From Chloroflexota bacterium (GTDB lineage: Bacteria; Chloroflexota; Dehalococcoidia; UBA1151; TMED-70), in the NCBI GenBank assembly GCA_002721875.1, contig PBLU01000015.1, positions 15,766 through 20,999 on the forward strand: a stretch of 5,234 bases of DNA. The letters are read 5' to 3'. Below are positions 1-5,156 of this stretch, piece by piece. The notes beneath the pieces are model-generated. The model was given only the letters and a program-made list of their open reading frames with translations. It did no database searches and was not told where the DNA came from. Each line of letters starts with the position of its first letter. Positions within the stretch are counted from its first letter, which is position 1. A program made the position numbers and the translations under genes.

Positions 1-1
1 A

Positions 2-511
2 GAAAATTCTCAAATTATAAATGTTTCTTCAACTGCTCATCATCCTAAATCATCTATAAATAGTTTAGATTTTATAAAACATAAAGAACTAATTGGAAAA
101 ATTAATTTTGAAGATATAAATTATGAAAATAAAAAATTAAGAGGATTCTCAGGAATGTTTTATTCTCGAAGTAAAATGGCTCAGATTATGTGGACTTACT
201 TCTTATCAAAAAAAAGAAAGGATATATACATAAATGCTATCCATCCTGGATTATTAGGAAGTAATGTAATCGATGAAAATGGTCTAATAGGAAAATTGAT
301 AACTCCTTTATTTAAGCTTTTTTTCAAGAGCTCTAAAGAAGGGGCTGAAAATATAATTTATGTGATGAATAAAGTATCTAAAAATAAAATATCTGGTAAA
401 TATTTTTCAGAAAAAATAATTACTGATTCATATAAAAAAACATATGATGAAGATGACCAAAAAAAATTATATGAAATAAGTAAAAATTTAATTATGAAAT
501 TTTCTAAGTAG
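2..511 (+). CDS. Short-chain dehydrogenase/reductase, retinol dehydrogenase-like (5' partial)
   Basis: This is the C-terminal 169 residues of a classical SDR; the N-terminal Rossmann part with the cofactor-binding glycine motif lies off the left edge. The frame is open from base 2, so the ATG at 155 is internal (residue 52 of the visible part) and not the start. Visible hallmarks are the catalytic-serine strand INVSSTAH (visible residues 6-13), the catalytic YxxxK as YSRSK (54-58), and the NAIHPG strand after it. The spacing and wording (NVSS-AHH, then Y-SK-A, then HPG, then a C-terminal GAENIIYV and SGKYFS) match retinol dehydrogenase 11/12/13 and WWOX-type SDRs. The expected activity is NAD(P)-dependent oxidation or reduction of an alcohol or carbonyl, probably of a lipid or isoprenoid; the real substrate cannot be read from this part. 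A 38-nt gap separates it from the membrane protein gene downstream, so co-transcription is plausible. Confidence 0.9.
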   Translation, partial: ENSQIINVSSTAHHPKSSINSLDFIKHKELIGKINFEDINYENKKLRGFSGMFYSRSKMAQIMWTYFLSKKRKDIYINAIHPGLLGSNVIDENGLIGKLITPLFKLFFKSSKEGAENIIYVMNKVSKNKISGKYFSEKIITDSYKKTYDEDDQKKLYEISKNLIMKFSK

Positions 512-549
512 AGGTTTTTATACTGAAAAAACTATGATAATAATAAGTT

Positions 550-1005
550 ATGAATAAAATTGAAGATAATTTAGAAAAAAATTTAGAAAAGATTAATAAA
601 CCATCTAGAAGAAATTATATTTTTTCTTTCATAATATCCTTAATAATTACAATTATTATAAACAATCTATGCTCTGTTACTTTAGGCAACTTAATTGATT
701 GGATTTTCTCATCAGAAATCATTTACTCTATATTTTTCTCTCCGATAATTAAATGTATTTCATTAATCATTAGTTTTAGATTAGCCTATTCAAAATTTAA
801 TCAATTGAACATAAAAAGAATTATTTTTTGGCTTTGGATTGTAGCTATTATTCATACAAACTACATAAATCTAAGAATAAATTATTCTCAAGAATCTAAT
901 TCTTACAATGATTTCGAGCTATTAATAAGAATTATTCTTGAAATTTTAGGATATGTTTTTGCAATAAATTATCTAAACAGATTCTTTGACAGAAAAACAA
1001 AATGA
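550..1005 (+). CDS. Four-helix integral membrane protein of unknown function
   Basis: This 151-residue protein belongs to no family I recognise. It has a short charged N-terminal tail (residues 1-22, Lys/Glu/Asn-rich and possibly helical), then four hydrophobic stretches at about 23-41, 57-78, 91-107 and 124-142, and ends in a basic tail (RFFDRKTK). The basic residues at both ends suggest that N and C termini are cytoplasmic, as expected for an even number of helices. I see no catalytic motif. The ATG at 550 is the first usable start because an in-frame TAA lies at 544-546; the Shine-Dalgarno match is poor. The stop codon TGA (1003-1005) overlaps the ATG of the next gene (1002-1004), which points to translational coupling and a shared role with that membrane-anchored peptidase-like protein, for example as partner or substrate carrier. 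That role is inference only. Confidence 0.8.
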   Translation: MNKIEDNLEKNLEKINKPSRRNYIFSFIISLIITIIINNLCSVTLGNLIDWIFSSEIIYSIFFSPIIKCISLIISFRLAYSKFNQLNIKRIIFWLWIVAIIHTNYINLRINYSQESNSYNDFELLIRIILEILGYVFAINYLNRFFDRKTK

Positions 1006-2204
1006 AAATTATAAGAAATATTCAATTAAAAATAAAAAGCAATCCTATTTCTTCAACATTAATTCTGATATTACTATTAGTTATTATAACTTTAGGTGTC
1101 CCCTATTTATCAAATGATGATAAATCAAATGCAAATGAAGAACTAATAAACTCAATTACAAATCCTCAAAACTTACCTGGAGAATTTATTAATATAACTG
1201 AAGATTTCTCAAATGATCAAATTAATAATATTAAAAATTTAACTGATAGATTTTCAATAGAACAAATAATACAGTTAGAGAAAAGACTAGTTACAGATAA
1301 TTTTGAATTAATAGACTTTACTGTTGATGATAGTTCAGATGAATATTTGACAGGTTCTATCAGTATAAAAAAACAATATGAAGAATTAAACCTTGATTAT
1401 AATAATTTAGTTGAAGATTTTAAGAAATTGTCAGAAGAAAATGAAGAAATAAATGAAATAAATGACAAAAATAAGAATCAATTAATTTCAGTTGCATTTG
1501 ATAATCAAAATCTTAAGAATCAAGCTATTTCACTAGAAGAAAAAATAAATGACATTAAAGAACAAAATGAACAAGTTGAAGAAACACATAAATTAGAGAT
1601 ATCTAATCTTAATAAAAATATTAAAGATCTAAATGAAGATATTGATAATCTTAATGTTCAAATAATAGATATAAAAGATTCTTATAGCTCAGGTAATCAA
1701 AATCTGTCTACAAAAGTAAGAACTGGGCAGTCAGCAAATTATAAATTTAACTGGCTTGAAATAGATAAGTTAAGAGATTCAGATTCTCGATATTTCAGAA
1801 TGGACCTAAATGACATGACAGATGTAAATCCTTATAGTTTTAGACTGATGAATTATCTACCAACAGGAAGTATGATACCTCTTTTAAACGAAGAAACAAT
1901 TGGGCTAGTTCATAAAACTAATGAAGATGACGAGTTTGATGTTGGAGATATAGTAAGTTATGTTCCTCCAGGTTTTGATAGCTCTCCTGGAGATATGGAA
2001 GGATGTGATTTAGGTTTAGAATCAATAGCAAAAACAAATTACAATCATATATCTCACAGAATAATTGATAAAAGATGGAATGAAGAGTTAGAAGAATGGA
2101 AATATCTTCCTAAGGGAGATCAAAATGCTCTCCATGATGGTTGCTTTATAACCAGTAAAGATATTAAGTATAAGCTTGAAATGCTGATTAAAATAAATAA
2201 CTAA
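1002..2204 (+). CDS. Membrane-anchored coiled-coil protein with S26B signal-peptidase-like domain
   Basis: The 400-residue protein has three parts: a basic N-terminus followed by one membrane segment (about 17-36), a polar Glu/Asn/Lys-rich stretch with strong coiled-coil character (about 122-228), and a C-terminal domain (about 280-400) like type I signal peptidases. The conserved boxes are in order: PTGSMIP with candidate nucleophile Ser290, VGDIVSY (314-320), SHRI with His352 where the usual bacterial enzyme has its general-base Lys, and KGDQN (371-375) with Asp379. Ser/His/Asp is the set of the SipW/archaeal/ER subfamily (S26B). The boxes look intact, so activity is plausible. A Ser/His dyad in a domain outside the membrane would cut exported proteins. 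Cys335 and Cys381 could form a disulphide. Known SipW-type enzymes are much shorter and lack the long coiled coil, which might be a spacer or oligomerisation stalk. The start overlaps the preceding stop (ATGA). Substrate unknown. Confidence 0.82.
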   Translation: MKIIRNIQLKIKSNPISSTLILILLLVIITLGVPYLSNDDKSNANEELINSITNPQNLPGEFINITEDFSNDQINNIKNLTDRFSIEQIIQLEKRLVTDNFELIDFTVDDSSDEYLTGSISIKKQYEELNLDYNNLVEDFKKLSEENEEINEINDKNKNQLISVAFDNQNLKNQAISLEEKINDIKEQNEQVEETHKLEISNLNKNIKDLNEDIDNLNVQIIDIKDSYSSGNQNLSTKVRTGQSANYKFNWLEIDKLRDSDSRYFRMDLNDMTDVNPYSFRLMNYLPTGSMIPLLNEETIGLVHKTNEDDEFDVGDIVSYVPPGFDSSPGDMEGCDLGLESIAKTNYNHISHRIIDKRWNEELEEWKYLPKGDQNALHDGCFITSKDIKYKLEMLIKINN

Positions 2205-2260
2205 ATTTACTGCTTCTAATAGAGAGATTCAGAATAAGATAGTAAAATGGAACTCAAGAT

Positions 2261-2278
2261 AAATTTCTAAAGAAATTT
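2261..2278. repeat. Perfect inverted repeat abutting tRNA-Gln
   Basis: The arms AAATTTCT (2261-2268) and AGAAATTT (2271-2278) are exact reverse complements separated by AA. As RNA this would form a 7-bp hairpin with a UAAA tetraloop. The last base of the right arm is the first base of tRNA-Gln. No T-run follows, so it is not a standard terminator. It could be a processing landmark, an operator-like site or chance in AT-rich DNA. Confidence 0.6.
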
Positions 2279-2351
2279 GCCCATTAGTCTAGCGGTAGGA
2301 CATCAGACTCTGAATCTGAGAGCCCAGGTTCGAATCCTGGATGGGCAGCCA
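2278..2351 (+). tRNA. tRNA-Gln (anticodon CTG)
   Basis: A full cloverleaf can be drawn. The acceptor stem is TGCCCAT (2278-2284) with ATGGGCA (2341-2347), discriminator G at 2348, and an encoded CCA at 2349-2351. The D arm is GTCT/GGAC with one wobble pair. The anticodon stem TCAGA/TCTGA (2303-2307/2315-2319) closes the loop CTCTGAA, giving anticodon CTG at 2310-2312, which reads CAG. The variable loop is 4 nt, and the T arm is CCAGG-TTCGAAT-CCTGG. The weak first pair T1-A72 is typical of bacterial glutamine tRNAs. tRNA-Glu starts after a single spacer base, so the two are surely made from one precursor. Confidence 0.97.
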
Positions 2352-2352
2352 T

Positions 2353-2429
2353 GCCCCGTTGGTGTAGTGGCCTAACACGCCGCCCTCTCAAGGCGGAGAT
2401 CACGAGTTCGAATCTCGTACGGGGTACCA
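2353..2429 (+). tRNA. tRNA-Glu (anticodon CTC)
   Basis: The acceptor stem is GCCCCGT (2353-2359) with ACGGGGT (2419-2425), including a first G-U pair; the discriminator is A2426 and CCA is encoded at 2427-2429. The anticodon stem CCGCC/GGCGG (2380-2384/2392-2396) closes the loop CTCTCAA, giving anticodon CTC at 2387-2389, which reads GAG. The T arm is ACGAG-TTCGAAT-CTCGT or a close register of it. The gene lies 1 nt after tRNA-Gln. Its 3' end doubles as the left arm of the terminator hairpin. Confidence 0.97.
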
Positions 2430-2448
2430 ATAATTTGATATTGGTTTT
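2426..2448 (+). terminator. Intrinsic terminator of the tRNA pair, overlapping the tRNA-Glu 3' end
   Basis: The arm ACCAATA (2426-2432) pairs perfectly with TATTGGT (2439-2445) around a 6-nt loop (ATTTGA), and the transcript runs on into TTTTATTAT. This is the layout of a rho-independent terminator for the plus strand, though the stem is short (7 bp) and AT-rich. The discriminator A and encoded CCA of tRNA-Glu are the first four bases of the stem. On the minus strand the same stem is not followed by a T-run, so it should not efficiently stop the opposing operon. Confidence 0.7.
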
Positions 2449-2460
2449 ATTATAAATAAA

Positions 2461-3078
2461 TTATTCCCCCAAAGTATGAACTATTTCAAATATACCTCTA
2501 TTTATATTACTTAATTGAGGAATCAACAAATCTAAAATCTTATTACCTGATTCTGCACTAAGGGTTGTATTTGATAGAAATAATTCAGCTGCTTCTAGAC
2601 TAGGAAAACTTGAATAATTTATTACTTTATTAACTTCCATACCAGCAATTTTTTTCATTTGAACCCTTCTTATTCCTTTTGAAAAGTTCTCCTCAGCATT
2701 ACTATTAAATTGTAAATTTAGTAAATTCATTGCTTTGGAAGTATTCTCTAAAGGTATAGTAAATTCTCCTATTACCGCAAACTTATTTTTTAAGGAATTT
2801 TCTGGATCGTTTGAATTCATCAAGGAATAAAAACCATTATCCATCATTTCAAATCCTCCAACTTTTTCCTGCATATTTGAAGAAGCATTTTCTACCTTTT
2901 GAGATATGCTTTCACTTAATGATTCATATCTTGTCATTAAGATAAAAATACTTGGTGTTAAAAGACTTCTAAAAATAGCAAAATTTTTACGATTAAATTC
3001 TTTTGCATGTTGCTTCAAGCCATTTATTAATTTATCTGGATCCTTAACTTTTGTTAGTCTTAGCTGAGTTATAGTCAT
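2461..3078 (-). CDS. Gene D: diverged double alpha/beta-barrel-like protein, last of four paralogues
   Basis: This 205-residue soluble protein has no signal peptide or membrane segment. I read two repeated beta-alpha-beta-beta-alpha-beta units. In the first, the strands are about 4-11, 31-39, 43-53 (ending in RYES) and 80-88, with helices about 14-27 and 54-72. In the second, the strands are about 99-109, 135-144, 147-157 and 195-202, with a helix at about 112-124. That plan is the dimeric alpha/beta-barrel (NIPSNAP/ABM/EthD-like) fold; the fold is inferred from pattern, not shown by a match. RYES-x-S before helix 2 parallels PYES-x-E in gene B and RFDS in A and C, and the NRGIFEIVH end recalls their NRHI/QRHI ends. 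It lacks the MGW motif of A and C and is the most diverged member. The ATG overlaps the TGA of gene C (ATGA), with GGAAGAAG upstream as ribosome-binding site, so its translation is probably coupled to C. Function unknown. Confidence 0.8.
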   Translation of the reverse strand: MTITQLRLTKVKDPDKLINGLKQHAKEFNRKNFAIFRSLLTPSIFILMTRYESLSESISQKVENASSNMQEKVGGFEMMDNGFYSLMNSNDPENSLKNKFAVIGEFTIPLENTSKAMNLLNLQFNSNAEENFSKGIRRVQMKKIAGMEVNKVINYSSFPSLEAAELFLSNTTLSAESGNKILDLLIPQLSNINRGIFEIVHTLGE

Positions 3079-3713
3079 AATTTACTTCTTCCTTTCAATT
3101 TATCAAATATCAATGTAGTTATGTGTCTTTGAGGAGGCTCAACTAAGAAATCTTTGACTGACTCAAGCAAAGGAATATTTGTTCTTGACTCATCAAAAGT
3201 TGGCATACCTGAAAGTTTTGGGAAAGGTAGAGATATTACTAAATCTCCAGCTTCCACAGACCCAATAGGTACAGAAACTTGTGGTTTATTACCATTTCTA
3301 GTTCCTAAATTTTCTATCACAGTATCTGCAAGATCCCATCTTTTACCTGTTTTGGGTTTCATCCAGAACTGAATAATATATTTATTATTTTTCATATTAT
3401 CTATATATGGTCCTGAAGCAGGGCTTAGTATTTCAAAAACAGTATTCACATATCCATCACAATTACTATTAAGTTCAATAATTTTATTTTGAATTTCCTT
3501 ATTAGAAGACATTTTTTCAAAATGTTCATCTATTTCTTCCATTGAATCAAATCTCTTAAAATGACTAACTAAACTTACAAAATTAGTAAAAGGTGTTGTA
3601 ATTCCACCTTGGCCTGACCAGCCCATTAGTTTTCTTAATTCTATAGTCCCTTCAGTTACTTCTCTTATTTTTGAAATATGTGGTTTTCTGAAACTTCTAA
3701 AGTTGTATGGCAT
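3075..3713 (-). CDS. Gene C: double alpha/beta-barrel-like protein, close paralogue of gene A
   Basis: This 212-residue soluble protein is clearly homologous to gene A. Over the first 32 positions, aligned without gaps, I count 18 identities, including Pro11, GT (22-23), ELRK (25-28) and MGW (30-32). They also share RFDS (54-57), a run matching E-x-QNKI (73-78) and N-C-x-GY (84-88). The second half has GKRWDL (123-128), nearly the GKRWEL of gene B, then KP (143-144), a strand with GDLVISLP (156-163) and RHI (196-198). Each half reads as one ferredoxin-like beta-alpha-beta module, so the chain probably forms a pseudo-dimeric alpha/beta barrel. This fold occurs in monooxygenases, haem-degrading enzymes, EthD and NIPSNAP proteins, but I see no diagnostic active site. 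The ATG at 3711-3713 has AAAGGAAAT a few bases upstream. It starts 34 nt after gene B ends and overlaps gene D by 4 nt. Confidence 0.85.
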   Translation of the reverse strand: MPYNFRSFRKPHISKIREVTEGTIELRKLMGWSGQGGITTPFTNFVSLVSHFKRFDSMEEIDEHFEKMSSNKEIQNKIIELNSNCDGYVNTVFEILSPASGPYIDNMKNNKYIIQFWMKPKTGKRWDLADTVIENLGTRNGNKPQVSVPIGSVEAGDLVISLPFPKLSGMPTFDESRTNIPLLESVKDFLVEPPQRHITTLIFDKLKGRSKL

Positions 3714-3728
3714 TTTATTTCCTTTCTT
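3708..3728 (-). repeat. Ribosome-binding/start block of gene C, copy of that at gene B
   Basis: These 21 bases are identical to 4354-4374. Read on the minus strand they hold the Shine-Dalgarno AAAGGAAA, a short A/T spacer and the start ATGCCA. The identity crosses from untranslated leader into the first two codons and stops sharply on both sides. It marks the start of gene C with confidence and suggests either a copied leader or selection for equal initiation strength. Confidence 0.85.
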
Positions 3729-3747
3729 ATATGTAATTTTAAAAATT

Positions 3748-4359
3748 CTAATAGTGAATTATGTTTGCAATATGTCTATTATGACTTAGCGCAATTTCTC
3801 CCATTTTCGATATATTTGGTACATCCTTAAGGAAGAATGTAAATTCACTTAATGACCTAAGTGGTAAACGCATAAACACTAAATCAAAATCTCCGGTAAT
3901 ATTTACTGATAAAGCCGGTTTCACACCTTCTTTTTTAGCCCTACCTTCTCTTAGCATCTCAACAAGTTCCCATCTTTTGCCTCTAGCAGCTTTCCAAACA
4001 TTAGTTAATAGAAATTGAGGTTTATCATCTACAGTTATTCCTTCAATAGGTTCAATAATTTCTTGCATCCAAAAAGTTATTGGTCTAACTAGATGGCTGA
4101 AAACTTTATCTGCTTGGGTCAAAAAATCTTTATTTTCATATAGTTTACCCAACAAATGCTCGTGCTCTTCCATACTCTCATAAGGATGAATAGAGATTAC
4201 TGGAGTCTCAGACATTGAAGCTAAATCCATAACGATATTAGGATCATTTCTATCAGCAACATCATTAATGATTTGCCTAATTTTTATAATTTCATCAATT
4301 AGTTGGTTCTTTTCATTTGCTTTAGGTATATGAACTACCCTATTTACAACTTTTGGCAT
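3748..4359 (-). CDS. Gene B: double alpha/beta-barrel-like protein, second of four paralogues
   Basis: This 203-residue soluble protein is an apparent paralogue of its neighbours. The N-terminal half differs from A and C (no MGW or NC-x-GY), but it keeps the strand-turn-helix VISIHPYESMEEHEHLL (54-70), equivalent to the RFDS segment of A and C and the RYES segment of D. The C-terminal half is close to gene C: GKRWEL (127-132) against GKRWDL, then KP (147-148), GDFDLVFMRLP (156-166) against GDLVISLP, and a final RHI (195-197). A strand-helix pattern repeated twice supports a tandem ferredoxin-like, dimeric alpha/beta-barrel fold; this is inference. No metal, haem or catalytic signature is obvious. 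His60-region residues differ among the copies, so no shared active site can be named. The ATG (4357-4359) follows AAAGGAAA. Gaps of 36 nt to gene A and 34 nt to gene C indicate one operon. Confidence 0.83.
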   Translation of the reverse strand: MPKVVNRVVHIPKANEKNQLIDEIIKIRQIINDVADRNDPNIVMDLASMSETPVISIHPYESMEEHEHLLGKLYENKDFLTQADKVFSHLVRPITFWMQEIIEPIEGITVDDKPQFLLTNVWKAARGKRWELVEMLREGRAKKEGVKPALSVNITGDFDLVFMRLPLRSLSEFTFFLKDVPNISKMGEIALSHNRHIANIIHY

Positions 4360-4374
4360 TTTATTTCCTTTCTT
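4354..4374 (-). repeat. Ribosome-binding/start block of gene B, copy of that at gene C
   Basis: These 21 bases are identical to 3708-3728. They contain AAAGGAAA as Shine-Dalgarno and the start ATGCCA. Outside the block the leaders of genes B and C differ, and the proteins diverge from codon 3 onward. Confidence 0.85.
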
Positions 4375-4395
4375 TATTGTTTAAGTTGAATATTT

Positions 4396-5025
4396 TTAAT
4401 CATAAATTAGTGGGAAGTTATATCTGTGTATCTCCTCAACATAAGAAAAGAAGGCATTGGTAAGAGCCTTATTATCTTCTCTTTGATTAAGTGTTTGATC
4501 GTAATCTGCAATATCATTCATACTCATCATAGGTCTAGTCATATGAACAACACTCATATCTCCATTAACATTTTTCATGAATCCTGGTTTAATATTTCCA
4601 TCAGGAATTGTAGATCTATACATTTTCATGTTTTCTATAAGGTCATGAATTTTACCAGGCTTTGCTTTAATTCTTACCCAAGTTCCAGCTGCGGGTTTAT
4701 CCTCCCAATTTACACCTTCACTATTTTCTATAACATCAAAATGTGAGTTATAGTAACCATTACAGTTTTCATTAATTTCTTTAATTTTATTTTGAACCTC
4801 TGATTGATTTTTTTCTCTCATCTTTTCATACATTTCAGTAGCAGCTTCCCTACTATCAAATCTTGCCCAATGTCCCATTAAATTATGCTCGTGAGAATTT
4901 GCGGAATCTATAACACAACCATTTCCATTCCAACCCATAATTTTCCTCAACTCTAAAGTACCTTGAATTACTTCTTGTATTTTATTAATCTTAGGTCTTC
5001 TCCAACTCACTATAGTTAATTTCAC
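4396..5025 (-). CDS. Gene A: double alpha/beta-barrel-like protein, first of four paralogues, GTG start
   Basis: This 209-residue soluble protein is the best-marked partner of gene C. Shared features at the same positions are Pro11, GT (22-23), ELRK (25-28) and MGW (30-32); slightly shifted are RFDS (55-58), QNKI (78-81) and N-C-x-GY (87-91). The second half has GK-x-x-DL (124-129), IKPGF (145-149), the strand GDMSVVHMTRP (155-165) and a terminal HRYNFPLIYD. The secondary-structure plan is two beta-alpha-beta-beta-alpha-beta modules, typical of NIPSNAP/ABM-like dimeric alpha/beta barrels; exact activity unknown. The start is GTG at 5023-5025, chosen because a strong AGGAG lies 5 nt upstream and no ATG, GTG or TTG occurs in frame nearby upstream; the first internal Met is residue 30, inside the conserved MGW. 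As first gene after a 131-nt leader it probably heads the four-gene transcript. Confidence 0.85.
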   Translation of the reverse strand: MKLTIVSWRRPKINKIQEVIQGTLELRKIMGWNGNGCVIDSANSHEHNLMGHWARFDSREAATEMYEKMREKNQSEVQNKIKEINENCNGYYNSHFDVIENSEGVNWEDKPAAGTWVRIKAKPGKIHDLIENMKMYRSTIPDGNIKPGFMKNVNGDMSVVHMTRPMMSMNDIADYDQTLNQREDNKALTNAFFSYVEEIHRYNFPLIYD

Positions 5026-5030
5026 ACAAA

Positions 5031-5035
5031 CTCCT
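5031..5035 (-). promoter_or_regulatory. Shine-Dalgarno site fixing the GTG start of gene A
   Basis: AGGAG on the minus strand lies 5 nt before the GTG at 5025-5023. It is a better match than those of the other three array genes, which use GGAA-type sites with ATG, so it may offset the weaker start codon. Confidence 0.75.
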
Positions 5036-5084
5036 TTTCTAATAATTATTACTGAAAAAGTTATAACATAAAAAAAAATTAAAA

Positions 5085-5112
5085 GTCATATAAAGTAAAA
5101 AAAGTGTTACAA
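5085..5112 (-). promoter_or_regulatory. Possible sigma-70-type promoter for the four-gene array
   Basis: On the minus strand TTGTAA (5112-5107) and TATGAC (5090-5085) stand 16 nt apart, each matching four of six consensus bases. They lie in the 131-nt non-coding leader between the probable end of the upstream gene (5157) and the GTG of gene A. In such AT-rich DNA matches of this quality are common, so this is only a candidate. Confidence 0.25.
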
Positions 5113-5156
5113 AATTAAATAATTACATACTCATAGCTAAGGTCATTAACTTAGAG

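Noticed and set aside
155..511. Start of the dehydrogenase gene at the ATG at 155
   Set aside because: The upstream frame is open to the window edge and encodes the conserved NVSS-x-AHH strand of the SDR family, so this Met is internal.
514..532. GTTTTT...AAAAAC inverted arms after the dehydrogenase stop, as a terminator
   Set aside because: The stem is 6 bp, nearly all A-T, and no T-run follows; an arrangement like this is expected by chance here.
2206..2240. Possible promoter for the tRNA pair (TTTACT and TAAGAT)
   Set aside because: The spacing is 23 nt and both boxes are weak. The tRNAs may simply be transcribed from upstream, and no convincing promoter is visible in 2205-2277.
3154..3372. 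Plus-strand open frame of 72 codons
   Set aside because: It lies wholly inside gene C on the opposite strand, which has homology, a ribosome-binding site and operon context; the plus-strand peptide has no recognisable features.
4426..4746. Plus-strand open frame of 106 codons
   Set aside because: It is antisense to gene A. The peptide is rich in Ile/His/Ser as expected of the complement of AT-rich coding DNA, while gene A is supported by its homology to gene C.
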